From NCBI GenBank assembly GCA_029858845.1, contig JAOUEG010000006.1:1-20819 (forward strand): DNA of 20,819 bases, written 5' to 3'. Both the position numbers and the translations under genes were made by a program. This DNA comes from Chloroflexota bacterium. Lineage in GTDB: Bacteria; Chloroflexota; Limnocylindria; Limnocylindrales; CSP1-4. Under the pieces are notes generated by a model, which worked only from the letters and a program-made list of their open reading frames with translations, made no database searches and had not been told where the DNA came from. Positions 1 through 7,342 of the stretch are shown here, piece after piece; position 1 is the first letter of the stretch; each line of letters opens with the position of its first letter.

Positions 1-1016
1 TGGTGGGGACGTTCGTCGGCGCGCAGGAGGGACCCCGGATCCTGTTGATCGGCCACATGGACACGGTCTTCGAACCGGGGACGGCTGCCGATCGCCCATT
101 CCGCATCGATGACGGCGTCGCCTACGGTCCGGGTGTGACGGACATGAAGTCCGGCCTGCTGGCGGGGCTGTACGCGGTCAAGTCGATCGCCGCGGAGCTG
201 GACGGCCTGCCCTTCCAGCGGCTGGTCTTCATCGCCAACCCCGACGAAGAGGTGGGCTCGCCGAGTTCGAGCGCCCACATCCGGGAGTTGGCTGCCGACG
301 TGGACGCCTGCCTCGTCCTCGAATGCGCTCGTGCGAATGGCGACATCGTCAGTGCCAGGAAGGGCATCATGGATACCCGCCTGACGGTGCATGGCCGCGC
401 TGCGCACGCGGGCGTCGAGCCGGAGAAGGGCAGGAGTGCCATCCGCGAGGCCGCCCGCGTCGTGCGTGACCTCCACGCGCTGAACGGTCGATGGCCCGGG
501 GTCAGCGTCAACGTCGGCGTCATCCGAGGTGGAACGCGACCCAACGTGGTCGCCGAGCGGTGCGATCTGGAGGTGGACGTCCGGTCCGTCACGGCCGAGG
601 GCCTGATCGCGGTCGAGGCGGCGATCCGCGACGTCATCGCCGCCACGGAGCTCCCGGACACGACGGTCGAAGCCAGCGTGGCGATCGCCTGGCAGCCGAT
701 GGAGAAGTCGGTGCGCGGCGGCCACCTCGTGGAGCTGGCCCAGTCCGTGGCACGCGACCTTGGATTCGAGGTCGACGACACCTCGACGGGCGGTGCGTCG
801 GATGCCAACACGACCGCCGCGCTGGGCGTGCCCTCCCTCGACGGGCTTGGTCCGATCGGCGGCAGTGACCATGCTCCGGGCGAGTACCTCGAGGTCGATT
901 CGATCGTTCCTCGGACCTCGATGCTGGCTGGTCTCCTGATCGCCATCGCGCGCGATCCGGAGGTGCTGGCCTGGCGGTCGGACGATCCGCGCTTCGCGGT
1001 GGCCCGGTCCGGATGA
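1..1016 (+). CDS. M20 family metallopeptidase, glutamate carboxypeptidase-like (5' partial)
   Basis: Zinc-dependent hydrolase of the M20/CPG2 type, which cleaves peptides or N-acyl amino acids. The reading frame is open to the left edge, so the N-terminus is missing. Relative to usual lengths of about 370-400 residues, some 40-60 residues are lost. Counting from the GTG at base 3, the metal-ligand set is complete: H18 and D20 in GHMDTVF, D47 in GPGVTDMKSG, E82/E83 in DEEVG, E107 in LECARANGD and H290 in GGSDHAPGEY. Residues 125-235 look like the dimerisation domain, with the substrate-carboxylate motif GGTRPNVVAE. No signal peptide can be judged. The gene overlaps the next one by four bases (ATGA), implying translational coupling. 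The family is secure. The substrate (folate-like glutamate, acyl amino acid or dipeptide) cannot be read from sequence. Confidence 0.93.
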   Translation, partial: VGTFVGAQEGPRILLIGHMDTVFEPGTAADRPFRIDDGVAYGPGVTDMKSGLLAGLYAVKSIAAELDGLPFQRLVFIANPDEEVGSPSSSAHIRELAADVDACLVLECARANGDIVSARKGIMDTRLTVHGRAAHAGVEPEKGRSAIREAARVVRDLHALNGRWPGVSVNVGVIRGGTRPNVVAERCDLEVDVRSVTAEGLIAVEAAIRDVIAATELPDTTVEASVAIAWQPMEKSVRGGHLVELAQSVARDLGFEVDDTSTGGASDANTTAALGVPSLDGLGPIGGSDHAPGEYLEVDSIVPRTSMLAGLLIAIARDPEVLAWRSDDPRFAVARSG

Positions 1017-1405
1017 CCGGGGAGCGCCGGCGCATCTCCTCGGGTGGGCCCTGGGAAGCGTTGGCCGGCTACAGTCGCGCCGTCGTGGTCGGGGCCGACT
1101 GCTGGGTGGCCGGAACGACGGACGCCGGTCCGGACGGCAGGTCGCGGCACCCCGGAGACGCCGCCGGCCAGGCCCGTGCCGCCCTTGCGGTGATCGATCA
1201 GGCGCTCGTCGCCGGAGGCTTCGGCCTGGCGGATGTCGTCCGTACGAGGATCTACGTCTCCGACATGGCACAGGCCGATGCCGTGCTGGCCGTCCACCGC
1301 GAGGTGTTCGGCGATATCCGGCCGGCGGCGACACTGGTCGCCGTCCAGGCGCTCATCGATCCCAGCCTCCTGGTCGAGATCGAGGCCGAGGCCCGCCGCG
1401 GCTGA
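1013..1405 (+). CDS. RidA/YjgF/UK114 family protein lacking the catalytic Arg
   Basis: A 130-aa protein of the Rid superfamily; the archetype RidA hydrolyses reactive enamines and imines released by PLP enzymes. Family landmarks are the VVRTRIYVSDMAQADAV segment and the C-terminal VEIEAEARRG, which keeps the conserved Glu. At the position of E. coli RidA Arg105 (PARSCVEV) this protein reads RPAATLVAV, with Ala in place of Arg. By the published Rid subfamily rules this places it outside the imine-deaminase RidA group and among subfamilies whose activity is unknown. The ATG start overlaps the M20 stop (ATGA). The link with an amidohydrolase suggests a shared pathway. The symbol ridA is withheld for the missing residue. 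Confidence 0.88.
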   Translation: MTGERRRISSGGPWEALAGYSRAVVVGADCWVAGTTDAGPDGRSRHPGDAAGQARAALAVIDQALVAGGFGLADVVRTRIYVSDMAQADAVLAVHREVFGDIRPAATLVAVQALIDPSLLVEIEAEARRG

Positions 1406-1417
1406 GGGTATGGACGC

Positions 1418-2563
1418 ATGACGGACCGGGACATCGCCGTATCGCTGCGGGCGATGCTCGACCCTGCCATCGTCCCAAGCTACGTCTTGAGCGCGGCCCG
1501 GATAGCCCGGCGTGCCGTGCGCGGCCCGCATCGGTTCTCGGGCGATGCCCGGGCCATCGCCCGGGCCTGCGTCGAGAGTGCCTGGGACCGTGATCATTTC
1601 GATGCATCCGGTGGCCATTTCCGTCAGTTCTGGACGCGCGACACCGGCTTCTCCGCCGAGCCGCTCGTCCGGACCGGGTTCGGCGATCGTCTGAAAGCAT
1701 CCCTTGCGTGGGCCCTGGACTCCTGGGCTCCGGCCGGACGGGTCACCACCACCATCTTCCCGGGTCGGCGCCCACGGGACGTGTTCACGTTCGGCGTCGA
1801 TTCGCTGCCCCTCCTGCTGCATGCTCTGCGAGCGTGCGGAGCCGGCGATCTCGTAGCCAGGCATGCGGCCTGGCTGGAGCCCGAGGCCCATCGCTATGTC
1901 CGCACCGTCGTCGATCCGGAGACCGGCCTCGTTCGAGCGGATCGGCGCTTCTCCAGCCATCGCGATACGGTCGTGACCTCCTGCAACGGCTACGCCAATG
2001 CGATGGTGGTCGTGATGGACCAGGTCCTGCGCGATACGCGCTGGTTCCCGTCTCCGGTGGCGGACGGCATGCAGGATCGGTTCCTGGCGGCCTTCTGGAA
2101 GGCCGGGCATTTCGTGGACACGCCGGCAGGTGATGAGGTCACGGGCGACGCCACGGTCTTCCCCTTCTGGTTGGGTGTCGTGCCGGACCGGCTGGGGCTG
2201 GCCACGGCACTCGGCGCCGCTCGCCGCGTCGGACTCGCCTCGCCGCTGCCGCTTCGCTACGTGTCTCGCTACGACCCGCGTTCGGAGGACCCGATCCAGC
2301 GCTGGTTCGTTCCCGACTACCAGGGCACGGCGATCTGGACCTCGCTCGGCGCGATCTACCTCCAGCTCCTCGATCGCGTCGACCCCTTGGCCGTTCAGGA
2401 GCCGCTCGCGGCCTATGCCGCCCTCGTCGAACGCGCGGGCACCGTCTGGGAGGTGCTCGACGACGAGTTGCGGCCATACTCGGGTCGCCTCGGCATCTTC
2501 CGCGCCGACGAGGCGATGCTCTGGGCGGCGATCCTCCTCGATCTCCTGGAGCGGCGCGCCTAG
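1418..2563 (+). CDS. Predicted alpha/alpha-barrel (six-hairpin glycosidase-like) protein
   Basis: A 381-aa soluble, helix-rich protein with no signal peptide. I do not recognise the exact family. The segment GHFRQFWTRDTGF (residues 66-78) followed by long amphipathic helices resembles the first hairpins of (alpha/alpha)6-barrel enzymes such as debranching-type glucosidases, where a W/F-x-R-D-T motif is typical. Other aromatic- and acid-rich blocks are FTFGVDSLPLLLHAL (123-137), SCNGYANA (188-195), ATVFPFWLG (245-253) and WFVPDYQGTAIW, consistent with repeated helical hairpins around an active-site cup. The start ATG is preceded by GAGGG nine bases upstream and lies 12 bases after the Rid gene, so it is probably in the same transcript. 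It ends at a CTAG shared with the stop of azlD. A carbohydrate role is inference only. Confidence 0.72.
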   Translation: MTDRDIAVSLRAMLDPAIVPSYVLSAARIARRAVRGPHRFSGDARAIARACVESAWDRDHFDASGGHFRQFWTRDTGFSAEPLVRTGFGDRLKASLAWALDSWAPAGRVTTTIFPGRRPRDVFTFGVDSLPLLLHALRACGAGDLVARHAAWLEPEAHRYVRTVVDPETGLVRADRRFSSHRDTVVTSCNGYANAMVVVMDQVLRDTRWFPSPVADGMQDRFLAAFWKAGHFVDTPAGDEVTGDATVFPFWLGVVPDRLGLATALGAARRVGLASPLPLRYVSRYDPRSEDPIQRWFVPDYQGTAIWTSLGAIYLQLLDRVDPLAVQEPLAAYAALVERAGTVWEVLDDELRPYSGRLGIFRADEAMLWAAILLDLLERRA

Positions 2564-2904
2564 ATAAACGCCGACTCGATGCCGGCGGCCCTCGCAATGG
2601 TGACGATCGCGACGGCCGCGACCAGCCCGAGCAGCAGGTTGCGGCGCCACGCCACGATCGCCATGCAGACGATCACCGCGATCCACTCGACCCCGACGTG
2701 GAGCACGGGATCGCCGGCGTCGTTCGTGGCGACCATGACATCGACGGCCGCCAGGGCGGCGAGCACCGCGGGTCCGACCAGTTGCAGGTAGTCGGTGGCT
2801 GCCCGGGGCAGACGGTCCATCCTCGGGATCAGCAACCCGAGGGCCCGGGACGGGTACGTCACCGCGAACATCAGGATCGCGAGCAGGACCAGGCCGGCGG
2901 TCAT
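2560..2904 (-). CDS. azlD: AzlD family branched-chain amino acid transport subunit
   Basis: A 114-aa, very hydrophobic protein with about four membrane helices and the AzlD feature of a TYPSRALGLLIPR loop after the first helix. AzlD pairs with AzlC to export branched-chain or other amino acids (known examples are B. subtilis AzlCD and E. coli YgaZH). The ATG overlaps the azlC stop (ATGA), giving coupled synthesis of the two subunits. The TAG stop lies in a CTAG palindrome that also ends the convergent gene, so the two coding regions overlap by four bases with no room for a terminator. Confidence 0.88.
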   Translation of the reverse strand: MTAGLVLLAILMFAVTYPSRALGLLIPRMDRLPRAATDYLQLVGPAVLAALAAVDVMVATNDAGDPVLHVGVEWIAVIVCMAIVAWRRNLLLGLVAAVAIVTIARAAGIESAFI

Positions 2905-3767
2905 CGTCCTTCGCCGTCACTCGGCCCCGGCGGATCTTCGTGCCGGTCCGCCGGGGATGTCTCTGTCGGCTGCGGTACGTCGCGCTCGAATGGCGTCCCG
3001 GGCAGGGCATACCGCCCTGCCGATGCCGTCGTTCCGAGTGGTGCCGTCTCGTGCGCGCTGGCGGCCGGCACCAGCAGGCCGATCCCCGGCCCCAGGAGGC
3101 CCCCGGCGATGATGCCCACCGCAGGGTTCGCCAGCAGCGCCACGACCACGCCGATGCCCGCCCCGGCGATCGCGGCGACGAGCTCACGTCGCCCCGTGAT
3201 GAGGCCCACCGCCAGGCCGATCATGGCGGCCGGGAAGATGATGTCGATCCCGAACCGGGCCGGGTCGGGGATCCGGCCCCCAAGGAGCACGCCGGCCAGG
3301 GTCGCGAGGTTCCAGGGGATGAACGTGGAGCCGATGGCGCCGATCCAGTAGCCTCGTTCGTCCCCACGCCCGATGCGCCGGAAATGCCCGATCGAGAGCG
3401 CGAACGCCTCGTCCGTCAACACGTGCGCCATCCCGGCCCGCCGGGTCGTCGGCAGATCGCGCAGCCACGGCCCAAGGGCCGCCGAGTAGAGGAGATGGCG
3501 CGCGTTGAGCAGTGCCGTGAGCAGCACGATACCGGGCCAGGCGAGGCCGCTGGCGACGTAGCCGACGGCCGCGAACTGGGCCGAGCCGGCGAAGGCGATC
3601 GTGCTCATCGCCATCGCCTCGACCGGCGAGAAGCCGGCATCCCGGGCGGAGAGGCCGTACACGAACCCGAAGCCGGCGACGGAGACTGCGATCCCGAGCG
3701 CATCCGTGGCGAGGCGGCGACGACTCGCCCGGAGATCCTCCTGGCCGCGGGCGCCGGGCTCGCTCAG
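2901..3767 (-). CDS. azlC: AzlC family branched-chain amino acid permease (non-standard start)
   Basis: Large subunit of an AzlCD-type exporter. It has the family motif SARDAGFSPVEAMAMSTIAF followed by AGSAQF, then LLNARHLLYSAALGPWL and HVLTDEAFALS, with about seven membrane helices. The first standard start codon is GTG at 3662, but this falls inside the first helix when matched to YgaZ. The frame upstream reads LATDALGIAVSVAGFGF with strong third-position G/C, so translation must begin earlier. Before the in-frame stop at 3795-3797 there is no ATG, GTG or TTG. The best candidate is CTG at 3767, which overlaps the previous TGA as CTGA, mirroring the ATGA couplings in this window, and gives 288 aa. 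An AGGAGG lies at 3737-3742 without a usable start after it. The C-terminus carries an unusual hydrophilic tail of about 50 residues. Family certain, start uncertain. Confidence 0.87.
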   Translation of the reverse strand: MSEPGARGQEDLRASRRRLATDALGIAVSVAGFGFVYGLSARDAGFSPVEAMAMSTIAFAGSAQFAAVGYVASGLAWPGIVLLTALLNARHLLYSAALGPWLRDLPTTRRAGMAHVLTDEAFALSIGHFRRIGRGDERGYWIGAIGSTFIPWNLATLAGVLLGGRIPDPARFGIDIIFPAAMIGLAVGLITGRRELVAAIAGAGIGVVVALLANPAVGIIAGGLLGPGIGLLVPAASAHETAPLGTTASAGRYALPGTPFERDVPQPTETSPADRHEDPPGPSDGEGR

Positions 3768-4036
3768 CGCAGGAACGTCTTGGCGCAGGTGCCGTCACAC
3801 ACGACGAAGACGGCGTGCTTCTCGGCAGCGTAGCCGGCGGCGTGCAGGAGCCCGGCGCATCCCCTGGTCGGGCACTTCCAGACCCACCAGCGCTCGTTGG
3901 CGTCGAGCGGCGTGGCATCGACGGCCAGCGTGTCGGCCAGGTTCTCGCGCTCGCCGACCAGACGCGCGATGGTCGCCGCGCGATCGGCCTCGGCCTCGCT
4001 CGAGTACGGGTAGTTCTGGCTGACGTTCGAGGTCAC
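3764..4036 (-). CDS. Small zinc-ribbon-like protein of unknown function
   Basis: A 90-aa soluble protein. It has four Cys arranged C55-x4-C60-x19-C80-x3-C84 (KCPTRGC and VCDGTC), a spacing suited to a single zinc ribbon, following a short helical region rich in Glu and Ala. The GTG start at 4036 is chosen for the GGAGGAG at 4040-4046. An alternative GTG at 4141 would overlap the gamma-glutamyltransferase stop (GTGA) and add 35 low-complexity residues. It sits between that gene and azlC and probably overlaps azlC by the CTGA junction. I do not recognise a named family. Zinc binding is inferred from Cys spacing only. Confidence 0.68.
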   Translation of the reverse strand: MTSNVSQNYPYSSEAEADRAATIARLVGERENLADTLAVDATPLDANERWWVWKCPTRGCAGLLHAAGYAAEKHAVFVVCDGTCAKTFLR

Positions 4037-4118
4037 GGGCTCCTCCGCTGGCTCGCGCTCGGGCGACGACACGGCCGATGGCAGCGACGTCGATCCGCGA
4101 TCTGCCGACGGCCGGGCG

Positions 4119-4124
4119 AGTATC
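4119..4124 (-). promoter_or_regulatory. Weak -10-like GATACT before the zinc-ribbon/azlCD genes
   Basis: The 101-base gap between the transferase stop and the zinc-ribbon GTG holds GATACT on the minus strand, a fair -10 match. It would allow azlCD to be expressed apart from the upstream genes. There is no convincing -35, so this is tentative. Confidence 0.25.
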
Positions 4125-4137
4125 GCATACGGCCGCC

Positions 4138-5862
4138 TCACCAGACGGCCGGAAGCCCCTCGCTGCGTGGGTCGGTCGCCGCGGCGAGCGACCCCTCCGG
4201 TGCCGCAGGCCCCCCGTCGATGAGTTCGATGGCGTGCTCGTGGCCGAGGTTCGAGTCGAACGGCGCGGTGGGCACGAGCCGGTGACCGCGAGCCGCCAGC
4301 GCCTCCGCGATGCCCGGCAGGTGACGTGGTTCGAGGTGGACGTCCGTGGGCGGGCGGAAGTGATCGGCCGGTTCGACGTACCAGCGCGGGGCGGCCACGG
4401 CGGTTCGAACGTCCACGCCACCATCCACCACGGCCGACACGAACTGAGCGTGGATCTGCGGCTGGGCGTCGCCGCCCATCGATCCGACGATGATCCAGGG
4501 GCGCTGTCCGCGACCGTCGCCCGCGTCCCGCAGCAGCATCCCGGGCAACAGGGTGTGGAGCGTGCGCTTGCCCGGCTCGAGGACGTTGGGATGCGCGGGA
4601 TCGAGGCTGAAATAGGCCCCGCGATCCTGGTAGTGGATCCCGGTCGCCGGATCCACGACGCCCGATCCGATCCCGAGGTAGTTCGACTCGATCAGGCTGA
4701 CGGCATTGCCGTCGGCATCGACCGTCGCGAGGTACACGGTTCCTCCGCCCGGGGGGTTGCTGGCGGGCGGCGGATCCGCAGCGCGCCGCCGATCGATCGT
4801 GCCGGCGAGGTCGGCCAATCGCACCGGGTCCAGCAGCATCTTCACGGGCACGTCGCGGAGGGCGGGGTCCGTGATGTACCGGTCGCGGTCGGCCATGGCA
4901 AGCTTGGCCGACTCGAGGCCGAGATGCACCCAGTCCGGGTCGGTCACGCCGTTTGGCCCGAATCCGCTCGGTCGCGGCGGCTCGAACCCGCTCAGGATGC
5001 CGAGCATCTCGAGGGCGACCACGCCGGAACTGTTGGGTGGATGGGTCGTGACACGCACCCCGTGGTAGTCGATGGCGATCGGGCGGCCCCAGGTTGAACG
5101 ATGGACTGCCAGGTCGTCTGCCGAGACGGCCGAGCCCACGGCGGCCAGGCCCGAGGCCTGCTGCTCCGCGAGGTCGCCGTCGTAGAACGCATCGAAGCCG
5201 TCTCGCGCCAACAGCCCGAGCGTCGCCGCGAGCGCAGGCAGGCGCACGCGCTCGCCCGGTCGCCAGGCACGGCCGTGCGGCCTCAGGACGCTGAAGAAGC
5301 CGGCGTCAGGCCCGAGCGCGTCGCGGACGAACGGGATCGCCGATTCGACCGCCGCGATGAAGCCGGGCCAGGCGGGAAATCCGGTCGCTGCAAGCTCGAT
5401 CGCCGGGCCAAGGATCTGGCCGCGCGAGAGCCGGCCGTGACGCCGATGCGCGTCGCCCCATGAACGGACCGCTCCCGGGACCGTGATGGTCAGCGGGCCA
5501 CGCTTCGGCATCGTCGCCAAGCCGCGCGCGCGGAGGTCGTCGGCGCCCAGCCCCCGAGCGGATCGCCCCGACCCATTCAGGGCATGCTGCGTGCCTGACG
5601 CCTCATCCCAGATCAGCCAGAACGCGTCACCGCCGATCCCGCACCCGTTCGGCATGACCACCGCCAGGGCCGCATTCGTGGCGATCGCGGCGTCCACCGC
5701 GGATCCACCCAACCGCAGGACGTGAAGACCCGCGGCCGTCGCCAGGTGGTGCGGTGCGACCACCGCGCCGTGGGTTCCGCGAGCGAGCGGGACGAGCGTC
5801 CCCGGCGCCGTCTCAAGCTCGCCGCTGCCGCCGTCCGACGCTGCCTTGAACGCCCCTCCCAT
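4138..5862 (-). CDS. ggt: Gamma-glutamyltransferase / gamma-glutamyl hydrolase family (Ntn hydrolase)
   Basis: A 574-aa precursor of the GGT family, which self-cleaves and removes gamma-glutamyl groups from glutathione or other gamma-glutamyl compounds. The large-subunit region holds GGSAVDAAIATNAALAVV (52-69) and MPNGCGIGGDAFW (70-82). The processing site is GGGTVYLATVDADGNAVSL, making T375 the predicted N-terminal nucleophile of the small subunit. The oxyanion-region motif GSMGGDAQPQ is at 460-469, and the C-terminus ends DPRSEGLPAVW, as in the family. No signal peptide is visible, so it appears cytoplasmic, unlike E. coli GGT. The ATG at 5862 overlaps the MFS stop (TGATG) and is preferred to the TTG one codon earlier. 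Coupling to a transporter and to downstream amino-acid export genes suggests use of gamma-glutamyl compounds. Acylase activity, as in some relatives, is possible. Confidence 0.92.
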   Translation of the reverse strand: MGGAFKAASDGGSGELETAPGTLVPLARGTHGAVVAPHHLATAAGLHVLRLGGSAVDAAIATNAALAVVMPNGCGIGGDAFWLIWDEASGTQHALNGSGRSARGLGADDLRARGLATMPKRGPLTITVPGAVRSWGDAHRRHGRLSRGQILGPAIELAATGFPAWPGFIAAVESAIPFVRDALGPDAGFFSVLRPHGRAWRPGERVRLPALAATLGLLARDGFDAFYDGDLAEQQASGLAAVGSAVSADDLAVHRSTWGRPIAIDYHGVRVTTHPPNSSGVVALEMLGILSGFEPPRPSGFGPNGVTDPDWVHLGLESAKLAMADRDRYITDPALRDVPVKMLLDPVRLADLAGTIDRRRAADPPPASNPPGGGTVYLATVDADGNAVSLIESNYLGIGSGVVDPATGIHYQDRGAYFSLDPAHPNVLEPGKRTLHTLLPGMLLRDAGDGRGQRPWIIVGSMGGDAQPQIHAQFVSAVVDGGVDVRTAVAAPRWYVEPADHFRPPTDVHLEPRHLPGIAEALAARGHRLVPTAPFDSNLGHEHAIELIDGGPAAPEGSLAAATDPRSEGLPAVW

Positions 5863-7196
5863 CAAGGGCCGCCCCCCGCCGACGGGAGCTCAGGCGGGCC
5901 CGCGGCGCCCACCTCGTCCTCATCGCGCCGGAGTCGCGCCAGGGGAACCAGGGCGACGCCCAGCAGGATCGCGGTCGCGATCAACATGCCGTCGATGCCG
6001 CCAGAATCGGCAGCGACGCCGCCGATCAGCGATCCGGCGATCTGGCCGATGGCCAGGAACACCGAATACAGGCCCATGATGGCGCCACGATCCCTCGGGA
6101 ACCGCTCGGAGATATCGGCGAGCAGGCCGAGCGCCGCCGGTGTCGCCCCGGCCAGCACGAAGAGACCGAGGGCTGCGGCCAGCGCGGCCACGATCGGGAC
6201 CGGAAGCACGCCGGCGGCGTGATTGATCGCCAACCCGGCGCCGACGGCGAGGGCGCCCCCGAGGATCCCGTAGAACATGATCGTCGTTCGGCGCATGTTG
6301 CGGAATCTGTTGCCCCAGTAGATGAGGCCCGCCCCGAAGATGATCCCGATGACGACGGCCGCCGCCGAGATCTGGAGCGCGCTGAAGCCGCGCATCAGCG
6401 CCTGATCCGGGAAGTCCGGGTTGGCCTGGGCGAACTGGAAGATGGACTGGCTGAACCAGAGTCCGATCGAGGCATTGACGGCGATCCACGTGGGCGCGAG
6501 CAGCCAGACATGGGCACTCCGCAGGAGCGTGCCGTAGCGCGACAGCCCTGCGTGCGTCGTGTTGCGGCTGGCAGCCTCGCCTTCCGGATCGCGCACGATC
6601 CAGAAGATGAGGAACGAGGCTCCGTACACGAGGGCGTTGAGCAGGAATGCGACTGGCCCGAAGGCGGCGAACAGGAGCGGCGCGGCGGCGAACCCGGCGC
6701 CGAGGCCGAGGAGGGTCGCTCCCTCGAACCGGGCGGACGTCCGGCCGCGGAGGGCGGCGTTCCCTGCCGTCGCGATCGCGATGAAGCCGAGGATGGACGG
6801 CACGCTGGCGGCCGTGGACGCCCCCTCGAGCAGTCGGGTGATCCCGAGCACGAACAGGCTCCCGATGATGGGTGCCACGAGCACGCCCAGCGGGCCCGAC
6901 AGGCCCAGGTCGGCGGTGAACGCCGTCAGGGTCACCGCGACGGCACCGAAGACCGGGCCGTACAGCATCACGCGGTGGTGACCGCGGCGGTCGGACAGGA
7001 TCCCGAAATACGGCGAGAGGACCAGCTCGGCCACATAGAAGGTGGCGCTGAACAGGCCGACGACCAGCGGGCTGACTCGTTCTCCGCCATAGGACGGAAG
7101 CACCGCCAGGTACGCGCCCAGCATGGCTCCCGTGAGCCCGGTGCTGAAGCGCAGCGTGAACGTGCCCACCAGCACGGCCTGCAGCGATCGGTCCAT
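5862..7196 (-). CDS. MFS transporter
   Basis: A 444-aa protein with about 12 predicted membrane helices. MFS motif A lies in the loop after helix 2 (GILSDRRGHHRVML), and there is a long central cytoplasmic loop (VRDPEGEAASRNTTHAGLSRYG). An acidic, Pro/Gly-rich C-terminal tail follows the last helix. The ATG has no Shine-Dalgarno. A TACCCT hexamer lies eight bases upstream, fitting a leaderless transcript. It is the first gene of a minus-strand run with gamma-glutamyltransferase, the stop and start overlapping by one base. The substrate is unknown. The coupling suggests a gamma-glutamyl compound, peptide or amino acid, but this is inference. Confidence 0.9.
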   Translation of the reverse strand: MDRSLQAVLVGTFTLRFSTGLTGAMLGAYLAVLPSYGGERVSPLVVGLFSATFYVAELVLSPYFGILSDRRGHHRVMLYGPVFGAVAVTLTAFTADLGLSGPLGVLVAPIIGSLFVLGITRLLEGASTAASVPSILGFIAIATAGNAALRGRTSARFEGATLLGLGAGFAAAPLLFAAFGPVAFLLNALVYGASFLIFWIVRDPEGEAASRNTTHAGLSRYGTLLRSAHVWLLAPTWIAVNASIGLWFSQSIFQFAQANPDFPDQALMRGFSALQISAAAVVIGIIFGAGLIYWGNRFRNMRRTTIMFYGILGGALAVGAGLAINHAAGVLPVPIVAALAAALGLFVLAGATPAALGLLADISERFPRDRGAIMGLYSVFLAIGQIAGSLIGGVAADSGGIDGMLIATAILLGVALVPLARLRRDEDEVGAAGPPELPSAGGGP

Positions 7197-7204
7197 CCGG
7201 GCGA

Positions 7205-7210
7205 AGGGTA
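7205..7210 (-). promoter_or_regulatory. -10-like TACCCT, leaderless spacing, MFS gene
   Basis: On the minus strand TACCCT is followed by eight bases and then the MFS ATG at 7196. There is no Shine-Dalgarno between them, so a transcript would begin at or next to the start codon. No clear -35 is visible. Confidence 0.45.
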
Positions 7211-7228
7211 GCGGCTCCGCTCGCGAGC

Positions 7229-7269
7229 CGACGACCCGACTCGGCGGCGCGCAGCGGGCCGGGTCGTCG
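7229..7269. repeat. 10-bp inverted repeat in the MFS/degV divergent gap
   Basis: CGACGACCCG at 7229-7238 is exactly complementary to CGGGTCGTCG at 7260-7269, with 21 bases between. It sits upstream of the -10-like sites of both divergent genes (7205-7210 minus, 7292-7297 plus). That position suits a repressor or activator site acting on both, though a chance GC-rich match is possible. Confidence 0.45.
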
Positions 7270-7291
7270 CAACCTGGCTGGACCCGACCCG

Positions 7292-7297
7292 TATCAT
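7292..7297 (+). promoter_or_regulatory. -10-like TATCAT of degV
   Basis: TATCAT lies 51 bases before the degV TTG start. The implied start near 7304 leaves a leader of about 39 bases carrying the GGAGGAG ribosome site. No good -35 is seen. Confidence 0.4.
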
Positions 7298-7342
7298 GCC
7301 CGCAACGTCGCGCCCGCCGGGCGGACCATGGAGGAGCGTTCC

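Noticed and set aside
122..3187. A 1021-codon minus-strand open frame
   Set aside because: It runs opposite to the M20, Rid and barrel genes, is Arg/Pro/Gly-rich with no recognisable domain, and is the expected antisense shadow of high-GC genes.
7328..7342. ATG at 7328 as the degV start
   Set aside because: This ATG sits on the GGAGGAG that serves the TTG at 7343, and the family begins at that point.
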